The notes beneath the pieces are model-generated. The model was given only the letters and a program-made list of their open reading frames with translations. It had not been told where the DNA came from and did not search any database. Shown in pieces: positions 38,234 to 46,342 of a stretch of DNA of 64,000 nucleotides. The stretch lies in the NCBI RefSeq assembly GCF_003570905.1, contig NZ_QXJM01000039.1, forward strand, positions 496,001 to 560,000. The letters run 5' to 3'. The stretch comes from Cohnella faecalis. GTDB taxonomy: Bacteria > Bacillota > Bacilli > Paenibacillales > Paenibacillaceae. A program made the translations under genes and the position numbers. Within the stretch, counting starts at the first letter, position 1. Every line of letters begins with the position of its first letter.

Positions 38234-38248
38234 TCCCGAATAGCGGGA
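38234..38248. promoter_or_regulatory. Second copy of the putative IclR operator
   Basis: Identical TCCCG-AATAG-CGGGA, 3 bp after the iclR stop and about 95 bp before the amidotransferase start, ahead of a possible -10 (CATATAAT, about 38277). Confidence 0.5.
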
Positions 38249-38340
38249 AAACAGGATTCAGTCTTCTTTAATTACGGCATATAATCGGGGCATGAAGCAT
38301 GTTCCATGAGAATGATGCCGCAAAGCGAGGAGGAAGCGCG

Positions 38341-39045
38341 TTGAATATTAAGGTCTTTAAACATTTCTCTTTTGACGACACGGGCGCTTTTGAGCGGTGG
38401 GCTTCTCATAACGGGCATACGCTCGACATTCTCGATCCAGCCGAGGGCGTACGGGCGGAATGGTTGGACGGGCTGGACTTACTTATCATTTTAGGAGGTC
38501 CGATGAGCGTATACGAGGAGGAGCTCTATCCTTGGTTGATCGAGGAGAAGCGGTTCGTCGGGCAGGCTATCGAATTGGAAAAGAAGATTCTCGGCATTTG
38601 TCTGGGCGCTCAAATGTTGGCCGACGTACTGGGGAGCAAGGTGTATCGCCATCCTTGCAAGGAAATCGGCTGGCATCCTATTAACCGTTCGGAAGATCGC
38701 CATCCTTGGCTTGCAGGATTGCCTGAACGATTTCATTCTTTTCAATGGCATGGGGATACGTTCGAATTGCCGACGGGAGCGACGAGGCTGGCCGGGTCCG
38801 ACGCTTGCTCGCAGCAGGCATTTGCTTATGGCGATCGGGTGCTTGGTTTGCAATTTCATTTGGAAACGTCGCCGGCTTGCATGGAAGTTATGCTGGACCG
38901 ATGGGCGGATCAATTGACGGACGAGCCCTGTATCCAATCCGCGGAACGAATCCGGGCGGAAACCGCTCGCAGCGACGCATCGCTTCGAATGCTGCATGGC
39001 ATTCTCGATCGAATAGCTTTACAATCAGAGTCTCCCATACAATGA
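38341..39045 (+). CDS. Class I glutamine amidotransferase-like protein
   Basis: 234 residues from TTG 38341, which follows GAGGAGGAA; an in-frame ATG at 38299 lacks a ribosome site. Triad: Cys in ILGICLGAQML, His in GLQFHLETSP and the nearby Glu. The oxyanion segment is ILGGPMSVYEE. It resembles stand-alone GMP-synthase-like amidotransferases that release ammonia from glutamine or act on gamma-glutamyl compounds; the true substrate is unknown. It ends at a strong terminator and may be under the IclR regulator upstream. Confidence 0.85.
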   Translation: MNIKVFKHFSFDDTGAFERWASHNGHTLDILDPAEGVRAEWLDGLDLLIILGGPMSVYEEELYPWLIEEKRFVGQAIELEKKILGICLGAQMLADVLGSKVYRHPCKEIGWHPINRSEDRHPWLAGLPERFHSFQWHGDTFELPTGATRLAGSDACSQQAFAYGDRVLGLQFHLETSPACMEVMLDRWADQLTDEPCIQSAERIRAETARSDASLRMLHGILDRIALQSESPIQ

Positions 39046-39054
39046 TATCAATAC

Positions 39055-39092
39055 GCCGTTCAAGGTTCAAAAAAACCTTGGACGGCTTTCTT
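39055..39092 (+). terminator. Terminator of the amidotransferase gene
   Basis: 12-bp stem GCCGTTCAAGGT / ACCTTGGACGGC (one G-T), then TTTCTT. Confidence 0.8.
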
Positions 39093-39115
39093 AATGTTTT
39101 TACATAACCGCCTAT

Positions 39116-39162
39116 CCCCTCTAATTCAGCGACAACAGTAAAGCTTTACATTACAAGAGGGG
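39116..39162 (+). promoter_or_regulatory. Nested inverted repeats upstream of the DeoR gene
   Basis: Outer CCCCTCT (39116-39122) / AGAGGGG (39156-39162) enclosing the perfect palindrome GTAAAGCTTTAC (39138-39149). Candidate operator or leader structure about 140 bp before the DeoR start. Confidence 0.4.
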
Positions 39163-39297
39163 CAAAGCAACAAGAATAGAGAACAACCCCACAATAAACC
39201 ACATGGGAGGAAAAATCGGATTTATGAACGGAGTCCGATTCGACTTACGCTGTATGCATCCGAGCTATTGCAATTAGAGAAGGAAGGAGCATAAACG

Positions 39298-40083
39298 ATG
39301 TCGATCTCGTCAGAGGAGCGCAAAAGAGTTATTTTGGAGCATCTGAGACTCGAAGGGCGAGTGAAGGTGCCGGACTTGTCGCGCAGATGCGGGGTTTCGG
39401 AGGAAACAGTGCGGCGCGATCTCTTCGTTCTGGAGCGGGAAGGGCGGGTGAAGCGCGTATATGGCGGAGCCGTGCTCTCCGATCCGGCCAATTACGAGCC
39501 TCCGTACTTGCAGCGCCAGAAGGCAAGGGCGGAGGAAAAAGTCCGGATCGGCCGAGCGGCTGCCGAGCTGATTGTGTCCGGAGATACGATCGTTATCGAC
39601 GCAGGCACGACGACGCTTGAGCTGGCCAAGGCGATTGCGGGCCGCGAGAGACTGACCGTGCTGACGAACTCCATCGCGGTCGCTTATTACTTGATGGAGT
39701 CGCTGAACGCAGGCCGATTTTCCGGCAAAATCATTGTCATCGGCGGAGAGCTGAACCCGGAGCAGCAATCATTGTCCGGCGCGACGGGAGAGCAGGTCAT
39801 GTCGCAATTTCGGGTCGACAAGGCGTTCATATCCGTCGGAGGCATCTCCATGAAGCGGGGCGTCAGCGATTATGATTTGAACGAGACGATCATGTCGCGG
39901 CGCATGGTGGAGTCGGCCGACCAGACGATTGCGCTGGCGGACGATTCGAAGCTCGATAAGGAAGCGTTCGTCGAAATTGTGCCGATTCGCGGAGTTCATA
40001 CAATCGTCAGCAACGTTCCTCCGCCGAAGGGCTGGATACCGTCGCTCAAGTCCAACCAGGTTCAATGGATACAAGCCGAATGA
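39298..40083 (+). CDS. DeoR/GlpR-family transcriptional repressor
   Basis: 261 residues. N-terminal DeoR helix-turn-helix (ERKRVILEHLRLEGRVKVPDLSRRC... SEETVRRDLFVLEREG) and C-terminal DeoR sugar-phosphate-sensing domain (TIVIDAGTTTLELAKAI; KAFISVGGISMKRGVSDYDLNE). These repress sugar or polyol genes and release DNA on binding a phosphorylated sugar. No sugar genes follow; the downstream gene is convergent. The target may therefore lie elsewhere, or the gene controls itself through the nested palindromes upstream. Confidence 0.92.
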   Translation: MSISSEERKRVILEHLRLEGRVKVPDLSRRCGVSEETVRRDLFVLEREGRVKRVYGGAVLSDPANYEPPYLQRQKARAEEKVRIGRAAAELIVSGDTIVIDAGTTTLELAKAIAGRERLTVLTNSIAVAYYLMESLNAGRFSGKIIVIGGELNPEQQSLSGATGEQVMSQFRVDKAFISVGGISMKRGVSDYDLNETIMSRRMVESADQTIALADDSKLDKEAFVEIVPIRGVHTIVSNVPPPKGWIPSLKSNQVQWIQAE

Positions 40084-40149
40084 AAGAGAAAAAGAAGCGC
40101 CCCGAATCGTGTTCTTCGGGAGAAAACCAAGCCGAATCCCGCTGGCAGC

Positions 40150-40710
40150 CTAGGCCATAAAATCCGGCTCAAGCTCCGATTCCGACTCCGTATAGACGGC
40201 GATGAGCACGACGCTAACTCCATCGCTCAAGTTTTTCACCGAGTGAGGGATGCAAGCGTCCCAACTGAAGGAGTCGCCTTCCTCCAGCACGGCCGAGTCT
40301 TCTCCCTGCTCCGCGACGATTTCCCCTCGGATTACCATATGGGATTCTTGGCCCTTATGGGCGTGCGGGGCATCGCCGGTCGAGGCGCCCGGAGGAAGCT
40401 CGACGAGCATAAGCCTCATGTTTTTTGTGCCGCTTAAGTGCTCGACCTTTAATTTTTCGCTGCCGCTTGTCGTCGCTTTCCGCTCTTCTTTGCGGACGAC
40501 GCTCATGCGGTTTTCTTTTTTCATGAGCAAATAAGTTAAAGGGACGTTCAGCGCGGCAGCGATATTGTCCAACGTAGCGATGGAAGGGGACGTTTTATTC
40601 GTCTCAACCTGGCTCATGAAGCCCTGCGATAAGCCCGTCGCTTCGCATATTTGGGCGATTGTAATGTTTTTGCGTTTGCGAATCGCCCTTATCGCAGATC
40701 CTATATCCAT
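40150..40710 (-). CDS. XRE-family regulator with C-terminal cupin
   Basis: 186 residues from ATG 40710 (an alternative ATG at 40719 is too close to AAGG). N-terminal helix-turn-helix (IRAIRKRKNITIAQICEATG... TSPSIATLDNIAAAL) and a C-terminal cupin (HAHKGQESHMVIRGEIVAEQ; GDSFSWDACIPHSVKN). Such proteins often sense small metabolites. It is divergent from an esterase/dioxygenase/SDR cluster, with matching TTTGTAATAC elements in the shared promoter region, so it probably controls that cluster and itself. Confidence 0.9.
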   Translation of the reverse strand: MDIGSAIRAIRKRKNITIAQICEATGLSQGFMSQVETNKTSPSIATLDNIAAALNVPLTYLLMKKENRMSVVRKEERKATTSGSEKLKVEHLSGTKNMRLMLVELPPGASTGDAPHAHKGQESHMVIRGEIVAEQGEDSAVLEEGDSFSWDACIPHSVKNLSDGVSVVLIAVYTESESELEPDFMA

Positions 40711-40731
40711 CCGAACCATCCTTCGAAAATA

Positions 40732-40829
40732 TTTGTAATACAAAATATAATTTGATATTAACAATTTTCCGATTGACTTGCTAGTAGGTCGGAGTTAAAT
40801 TAGTCATATAGAAAATAAATTTGTATTAC
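40732..40829. promoter_or_regulatory. Divergent promoter region with paired putative XRE operators
   Basis: TTTGTAATACAAA (40732-40744) is a perfect palindrome; TTTGTATTAC (40820-40829) is the inverse of its core GTAATACAAA. Between them lies TTGACT (40773-40778), 17 bp, TAAATT (40796-40801), a likely promoter for the esterase gene. Confidence 0.5.
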
Positions 40830-40867
40830 TAATATATCTGATTAAATGAAACAGGAGGAGAGCATTC

Positions 40868-41527
40868 ATGACAGCATCGTACGAATATGACGTTCACTTG
40901 CCGCCCAATGCGGAGCCAGGCAAGAAATACCCGGCAATCTTCACCCTTCATGGCAAAGGGTCCAACGAGAAAAACATGCATGGTCTAGTCGAACCGCTAT
41001 CCGACAAATTCATCATCGTTCATATTCGCGGCGATCTTCCTCTGGGAGCGGGGTATCAGTATTATGAGCTGAGAGGGCTGGGCAATCCGGTTCGGGAAAG
41101 CTTCGACCGTTCCGTCCGGAAATTGGAAGATTTTCTGGAAGAAGCGACCGTCAAATATCCGATAGACGCAACGAATAGATATTTGCTCGGCTTTAGCCAA
41201 GGGGCGATTTTGTCCATGACGTTGGCGTTGACGCTTGGCGATCGGCTGAAAGGGATCGTGGCATTGAATGGCTACATTCCGGAGTTCGTGAAGACGGAAT
41301 ATCCGCTGCGCTCCGTAGAGAACGTATCGGTTTTCATTTCTCACGGGCAGTACGACTCGGTGTTTCCGCTGGAGATCGGACGAGCCAATGCGGCGTATTT
41401 CGGCGGGCGGACGTCCCGCTGCGTTTTCCGGTCTTATCCGGCGGACCACGGCGTTTCCGAAGAGAACCAGAAGGACTTCGTCGAATGGCTGCTTCAAAAT
41501 ATTAATACGACTACGGACAAGGAGTGA
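40868..41527 (+). CDS. Alpha/beta hydrolase (phospholipase/carboxylesterase type)
   Basis: 219 residues. Nucleophile Ser in LLGFSQGAILSM, Asp in HGQYDSVFPLE and His in YPADHGVSEE; oxyanion region TLHGKGSNEKN. No signal peptide, so cytoplasmic. Resembles the YtpA/YodD-type carboxylesterases often found beside ring-cleaving dioxygenases. ATG 40868 follows GGAGGAG. Its stop is 7 nt from the next start, so they share an operon. Confidence 0.88.
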   Translation: MTASYEYDVHLPPNAEPGKKYPAIFTLHGKGSNEKNMHGLVEPLSDKFIIVHIRGDLPLGAGYQYYELRGLGNPVRESFDRSVRKLEDFLEEATVKYPIDATNRYLLGFSQGAILSMTLALTLGDRLKGIVALNGYIPEFVKTEYPLRSVENVSVFISHGQYDSVFPLEIGRANAAYFGGRTSRCVFRSYPADHGVSEENQKDFVEWLLQNINTTTDKE

Positions 41528-41534
41528 CGCCGAT

Positions 41535-42308
41535 ATGATGCCATCTTACTTTTTTGCTCACGGAGCCCCTTCGCTGGTGCTTGACGTTCACGAGTACACC
41601 TCTTTTTTGAAAAGCTTTGCCGCTTCCATGCCGACGAAGCCGAAGGCGATCGTGCTCTTCTCCGCGCATTGGGAGCATCCGACGCAGCAGGTCAGCGCCG
41701 TTCCTTCCTATTCGACGATTTATGATTTTTCCGGATTTCAGGACGAGCTGTATCGAATGACTTATCCGGCTCAAGGCAATCTCGCGCTTAGCGATGAAAT
41801 TCGAACGTTGTTCGAGCAGCACGGAATTCCGAGTGCGAGCGACGGGCAGAGAGGTCTTGATCATGGGGCTTGGGCTGTGTTGAAGCTGGTATTTCCAGAG
41901 GCCGATATTCCGGTCGTCGCCTTGTCCGTTAACCGGCATTTGACGAACGAGCAGCAGTACAAGATCGGACAGGCGCTTGGTGCGTTACGGGAAAAAGACG
42001 TCCTAATCATCGGCAGCGGGGGCACCGTTCACAATTTGCGGAGAGTCAATTGGCGGGCGGAATCGGCGGAAGCTTGGGCGGTCGCGTTCGACCATTGGCT
42101 TCGGGAGAAGCTGGAGGCGTGGGACACTGAGTCTTTGTTTCGGTATCGGGAGCTTGCGCCTTATGCGCAGGAGGCAGTACCTACGACGGAGCATTTCATT
42201 CCTCTTCTTCTTGCGATGGGGTCCGGCGACGAAAACAAGCGAGCGAAGCCGTTGCACCGGAGCTATCAATACGGTACGTTAAGCTTAAGCAGCTGGCAGT
42301 TTGACTAA
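41535..42308 (+). CDS. LigB/DODA-type extradiol ring-cleavage dioxygenase
   Basis: 257 residues. Family marks: N-terminal FFAHGAPSLVLD with metal-ligand His, FSAHWEHPTQQVSAV, RGLDHGAWAVLKLVFPEADIPV and VLIIGSGGTVHNLRRV. The family includes plant and bacterial 4,5-DOPA dioxygenase; most bacterial members have no proven substrate. ATG 41535 lies 10 nt after AAGGAG, which overlaps the end of the esterase gene. Third member of the XRE-cupin locus. Confidence 0.9.
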   Translation: MMPSYFFAHGAPSLVLDVHEYTSFLKSFAASMPTKPKAIVLFSAHWEHPTQQVSAVPSYSTIYDFSGFQDELYRMTYPAQGNLALSDEIRTLFEQHGIPSASDGQRGLDHGAWAVLKLVFPEADIPVVALSVNRHLTNEQQYKIGQALGALREKDVLIIGSGGTVHNLRRVNWRAESAEAWAVAFDHWLREKLEAWDTESLFRYRELAPYAQEAVPTTEHFIPLLLAMGSGDENKRAKPLHRSYQYGTLSLSSWQFD

Positions 42309-42387
42309 TCGGATATGTTGAGCATAATCATCGGGCCATCCGATTTGTTCGGCTCGTTAAGATCAACTGGTTAAGAGGGTGCAGTCG

Positions 42388-43175
42388 ATGAATTTGGGGC
42401 TATCGGGCAAGTCTGTTTTCATAGCCGCTTCAAGCAAAGGATTGGGAAGAGCCGCCGCGCTCGAATTTGCGAAAGAAGGGGCTCTGGTGACGATTGCCAG
42501 CCGCAGTCTGGGGCAGCTCGAAGAAGCCCGCGACGAGATCAGAGCGGCGACGGGGCAAGAAGCGACGATGGTACGCATGGATGTCTTGAGTCCGGACGAT
42601 ATCAAGAACGCTATTCGCCACGCCGTCGATTCCGCCGGAGGCTTGGATATTCTGGTGACGAACGCGGGAGGTCCTCCAAGCGGTTTTTTTTCCGATATGG
42701 GAGACGAGGATTGGACGGGCGGCTTCGAGCTCAACCTTCTAAGCGCCATTCGGATGATTCGCGAGGCATTGCCGCATTTGAAGTCTGCGGGCGGAGGGCG
42801 GATCGTGAATCTGGCTTCCACTTCCGTGAAGCAGCCTATCGACGGGCTCATTCTATCGAACGTGTTCCGGGCGGGCGTGCAAGCTTTGACGAAAAGCTTG
42901 TCATCGGAGCTTGCGAACGACGGCATTCTTATTAATACGATTGCGCCGGGGCGAATCGCGACGGATCGGATTACGGAGCTGGACAGCAAGAGAGCGGAGG
43001 ACCAAGGCAGCTCACTGGAGCAATTCCAGACCGCAGCGGTCAAGGCGATTCCGCTCGGGCGAATGGGTACGCCGAGGAATTCGCGCGTTTTGTCGTCTTT
43101 TACGGTTCGTTCGCCAACACGTACGTGACTGGTCAAACGCTGCTCGTTGACGGCGGCATGGTCAGGGCGATCTAG
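42388..43175 (+). CDS. Short-chain dehydrogenase/reductase (one apparent frameshift)
   Basis: A Rossmann-fold NAD(P) oxidoreductase: cofactor motif FIAASSKGLGRAAALEFAKEG and NAGG at the end of beta-4. In place of the usual catalytic YxxxK I see STSVKQPIDGLILSNVFRAG, so the Tyr and Lys are missing or moved, as in some atypical SDRs. The frame breaks at 43074 (CCGAGG needs another G), restoring TPEEFARFVVF and the C-terminal TGQTLLVDGGMVRAI. Repaired length is 262 residues. ATG 42388 follows AGAGGGTG. No promoter is evident in the 79 bp after the dioxygenase. Confidence 0.85.
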
Positions 43176-43393
43176 TCAGGCGCGATAAGATATTTTCGCA
43201 GGAGAGATACGTTTCGTGAGAAGCAGCAGTCGCTTCGGGTGAGATGAAGCGGGTTGAATAGTCGAGTACCCTCGGTAGCGCGCGAATCGCGTTCGGCCGG
43301 GGGTATTGTGTGTTCATCCTCTGACGGGAGGACGAGTCGGGGAGGCAAGTGTGGTATAATGCGGCTATGAATCGAGAGACGTGGAGGTAAGTT

Positions 43394-43864
43394 ATGTTAA
43401 GTTTTGAAGAGAAGCTTGCGATTGCAGGCTCGTTTCCTGAATTGCAGCGCAAAGACGTGTCTTTGGGACGCGTGAACTATCATTATGAAGACAGCGCTTA
43501 TGAGAAGAAGACTGTTGTGTACCACTTGCATCCGAATGGCAACGGCTTCGTTTATGCCGGTCATTTGGACGATTGTCCCTTCGATATCGACGACAAAGGG
43601 TTCGTTAACATTCGTGAATTTGCCGCCGATGATTTTCGTGCGTTGATTGCGGAATCGATCCGCTCGTTGACCGACGAGTTTGCCGCTAACGAGCCGTCGC
43701 GGGAAGAGCGCTGGACCAATGAGAAGAAGCAGACGCTGGAGTTGAAGTTCGAGGAAGAAGATGAGATGTGGTACATCTATTCGGGCTTGAATCTGGACGC
43801 CGTATTCGATACATATGAGGAAGCGAAGGAATACCTTGTGGACGAGGGCTTCTCGCGTACCTGA
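43394..43864 (+). CDS. Conserved-looking small acidic protein, unknown
   Basis: 156 residues, no signal or TM helix, strongly acidic (DDCPFDIDDKGF; ELKFEEEDEMWYIYSG; DTYEEAKEYLVDEGF). ATG 43394 follows GGAGGTAAG. The sequence looks like a compact alpha/beta domain but I do not recognise the family. It is followed 26 bp later by another small unknown gene, probably in one mRNA. A weak hairpin (about 43263-43305) lies between it and the SDR gene. Confidence 0.7.
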   Translation: MLSFEEKLAIAGSFPELQRKDVSLGRVNYHYEDSAYEKKTVVYHLHPNGNGFVYAGHLDDCPFDIDDKGFVNIREFAADDFRALIAESIRSLTDEFAANEPSREERWTNEKKQTLELKFEEEDEMWYIYSGLNLDAVFDTYEEAKEYLVDEGFSRT

Positions 43865-43890
43865 CAATCTGCGCAAGGAGCGTGAGCATC

Positions 43891-44127
43891 ATGGAAACAA
43901 CAGCGCAGCAGGTTGCCGAATGGATGGTCGAAGAAATCCGGTTTCGAGGAATTCTTCATCAGGCCGACGCTATCGCGCATGTCAGAACGAATTTCGGAGA
44001 GCAATTCGTATTCGTGAACGAAAGCGGCAATGCCTCGCTCGACAAGGAAGTGAAAAAAGCGTTCCGGAAGCTCCACGGAGGCAAGGTCGCCTGGGACAGG
44101 GACGGCTTCTTCTGGGGCTGGACCTGA
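43891..44127 (+). CDS. Small protein, unknown function (possibly DUF6953-like)
   Basis: 78 residues from ATG 43891, 10 nt after AAGGAG; an in-frame GTG at 43882 is too close to that site. The pattern VAEWMVEEIRFRGILHQADAI...FVNESGNASLDKEVKKAFRKL...VAWDRDGFFW looks like a small DNA- or protein-binding helical domain found in Bacillales. The family name is from memory and uncertain. Array D begins 29 bp after its stop. Confidence 0.65.
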   Translation: METTAQQVAEWMVEEIRFRGILHQADAIAHVRTNFGEQFVFVNESGNASLDKEVKKAFRKLHGGKVAWDRDGFFWGWT

Positions 44128-44156
44128 ACTTGGCTCCGCAGGAGCGACGTCAAAAG

Positions 44157-44919
44157 CGCCACAATTCCACCGGAACGCCAGCAAATCCGGTGGAGTTGTG
44201 ACTCAAAACGCCACAATTCCACCGGAACGCCAACCTACCGCCCGAGATGTGACTCAAAGCGCCACAATTCCGCCGGAACGCCAGCCTACCGCCCGAGATG
44301 TGACTCAAAGCGCCACAATTCCACCGGAACGCCAACCTACCGCCCGAGATGTGACTCAAAGCGCCACAATTCCGCCGAAACGCCAGCCAACCGCCCGAGA
44401 TGTGACTCAAAGCGCCACAATTCCGCCGGAACGCCAACCTACCGCCCGAGATGTGACTCAAAGCGCCACAATTCCGCCGAAACACCAGCCAACCGCCCGA
44501 GATGTGACTCAAAGCGCCACAATTCCGCCGGAACGCCAACCTACCGCCCGAGATGTGACTCAAAACGCCACAATTCTGCGGGTTTGCCAGCCAACCGCCC
44601 GAGATGTGACTCAAAGCGCCACAATTCCGCCGAAACGCCAGCCTACCGCCCGAGATGTGACTCAAAGCGCCACAATTCCGCCGGAACGCCAACCAACCGC
44701 CCGAGATGTGACTCAAAGCGCCACAATTCCGCCGGAACGCCAACCTACCGTCCGAGATGTGACTCAAAGCGCCACAATTCCACCGAAACGCCAGCCTACC
44801 GCCAGAGTTGTGACTCAAAGCGCCACAATTCCGCCGGAACGCCAGCCTACCGCCCGAGATGTGACTCAAAGCGCCACAATTCCGCCGGCACGTCTGCCAA
44901 TCCGCCCTGCGAGCAGGAG
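44157..44919. repeat. Array D: 15 tandem 51-bp repeats
   Basis: CGCCACAATT at 44157, 44209 and then every 51 bp to 44872; only the first interval is 52. Unit: CGCCACAATTCCGCCGGAAC plus GCCAGCCTACCGCCCGAGAT plus GTGACTCAAAG. TTCCG-C-CGGAA is a tight palindrome in each unit. The frames on both strands are open because 51 is divisible by three. It sits between the 3' ends of a small gene and the NlpC/P60 gene. Confidence 0.95.
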
Positions 44920-45450
44920 CTACAATACTCTTCTAGCCGTAATATAACGCTTCGGATAGTTGCCGGAGTTCAAGTCGCTAATAATGACGCCGTTAACCGA
45001 TCCGCCGATTGTATTGTGGATGAATTTGCCGCTGCCGATATAGATGCCGACATGATTGATTTTGCCCGGCGTGCCTACGCTGAAGAAGACGAGATCGCCT
45101 TTCCTCAAGTTGTTCTTGCTGACGTAAGTCCCCTGTTTGCTCTGAGCGGAAGATCCCCACTTCAGCGTGACGCCCTGGGAAGCGAAAATATATTTGGTAA
45201 AGGCGGAGCAATCGAACGTATAGGTCGAGGGGCTGTTCACTCCGTATTTGTAACGTACTTTGCCTTGAAGCGATTTCGCCTTGGCGATAAGCTTGTCCGC
45301 TTTTTGAGCGGCGGTCGAGCTGGCGGAAGCCGTCGCACTCGTCGTTGCGGCGAATGTGCTGGGGCTTGCGGCGGCCGTGCTTCCTGCGGCGATAACGGCG
45401 AAACAAGCGGTTCCGATCAGCAGCTTTTTCCATGCTTGTAAGTGATTCAT
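44920..45450 (-). CDS. Secreted NlpC/P60 cell-wall peptidase
   Basis: 176 residues from ATG 45450 after AGGAGGT. Signal peptide (WKKLLIGTACFAVIAAGSTAAA), an Ala/Thr/Ser linker, then an NlpC/P60 domain (about 65-176) with catalytic Cys in YTFDCSAFTKYIF, His in INHVGIYIGSGKF and a third polar residue in FIHN. It should cut the stem peptide of peptidoglycan (gamma-D-Glu bond). It lacks extra wall-binding domains. Monocistronic and divergent from the response regulator. Confidence 0.92.
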   Translation of the reverse strand: MNHLQAWKKLLIGTACFAVIAAGSTAAASPSTFAATTSATASASSTAAQKADKLIAKAKSLQGKVRYKYGVNSPSTYTFDCSAFTKYIFASQGVTLKWGSSAQSKQGTYVSKNNLRKGDLVFFSVGTPGKINHVGIYIGSGKFIHNTIGGSVNGVIISDLNSGNYPKRYITARRVL

Positions 45451-45661
45451 ATAGACCTCCTGCTTGATAAGATTGGGTATTCGGGATATAGGAGGCAGTA
45501 TACTATGCAAAGTTAAGCTCATTTAGAAAATTGAGGGCTTCTTAATGATTCCAAAAAGCACCACCCGAGGCGCGGTATAGGTATTTTCGTTGAAATCATC
45601 CCTTTTTTCGGGCATGATGAGGGCATCATAAACGTCGAAGCCAATCGGGAGAATGATAAAA

Positions 45662-46342
45662 ATGAGAATACATATTATCGCGGTAGACGACGATCCCCAT
45701 ATCCGGGAACTGCTTCGGTTCGTGTTGAGCAAAGAAGGCTACAGGGTGTTCGAGGCCGACAACGGCGAAGCCGCTTCGGTAGTCATGGAGAACGAGCAGA
45801 TTCACCTGGCTATCGTCGATGTGATGATGCCCGGCAAGGACGGATTGGAGCTGTGCAGGGAGATCAGAACCGACTACGATATTCCCGTCATCATGCTGAC
45901 CGCAAAGGGAGCGATCGAGGATAAGGAAAAAGGGTTCATTTCCGGAACGGACGATTATTTGGTGAAGCCGTTCGATCCGAAGGAGCTGCTGTTCCGAATC
46001 AAAGCGCTTCTGCGCCGTTATCGGCACGTCTCTTCGGAGGCGATCAAGCTGGGCAACGTGACGATAGATCGAAAAAGCTATGAGGTTACGATAAACGGCG
46101 AGCCCTTGATATTGCCTTTGAGAGAGTTCGAGCTGCTGTCTCAATTGGCAGCGAATCCGGGACGGATTTATACCCGCGAGCAGCTTATTCAGCTGATTTG
46201 GGGAGCGGATTTTGCAGGCGACAGCCGTACTGTCGACGTTCACGTCAAACGGCTGAGGGATCGATTCGCCGACAGGCAGGAAGGCTTCGCCATCACGACG
46301 ATTCGCGGATTAGGATACAAGCTGGAGGTGAAGGAAGGGTGA
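45662..46342 (+). CDS. OmpR-family response regulator, HssR-like
   Basis: 226 residues from ATG 45662 (GGGAG, spacing 10; an ATG at 45653 is too close). Receiver domain with AVDDDPHIRELL, phospho-acceptor Asp in LAIVDVMMPGKDG and Lys in DYLVKPFDPKEL; a C-terminal winged helix (LPLREFELLSQLAANPGRIYT...RTVDVHVKRLRDRF). The stretch DYDIPVIMLTAKGAIEDKEK with ISGTDDYLVKPF closely resembles staphylococcal HssR, the heme-sensing regulator. A plausible promoter TTGAAA-N17-CATGAT lies at 45590-45618. Confidence 0.9.
   Translation: MRIHIIAVDDDPHIRELLRFVLSKEGYRVFEADNGEAASVVMENEQIHLAIVDVMMPGKDGLELCREIRTDYDIPVIMLTAKGAIEDKEKGFISGTDDYLVKPFDPKELLFRIKALLRRYRHVSSEAIKLGNVTIDRKSYEVTINGEPLILPLREFELLSQLAANPGRIYTREQLIQLIWGADFAGDSRTVDVHVKRLRDRFADRQEGFAITTIRGLGYKLEVKEG

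Noticed and set aside
42388-43175. Classical SDR with a complete catalytic tetrad
   Set aside because: The expected YxxxK after the catalytic Ser region is not visible, so only the cofactor fold is asserted.
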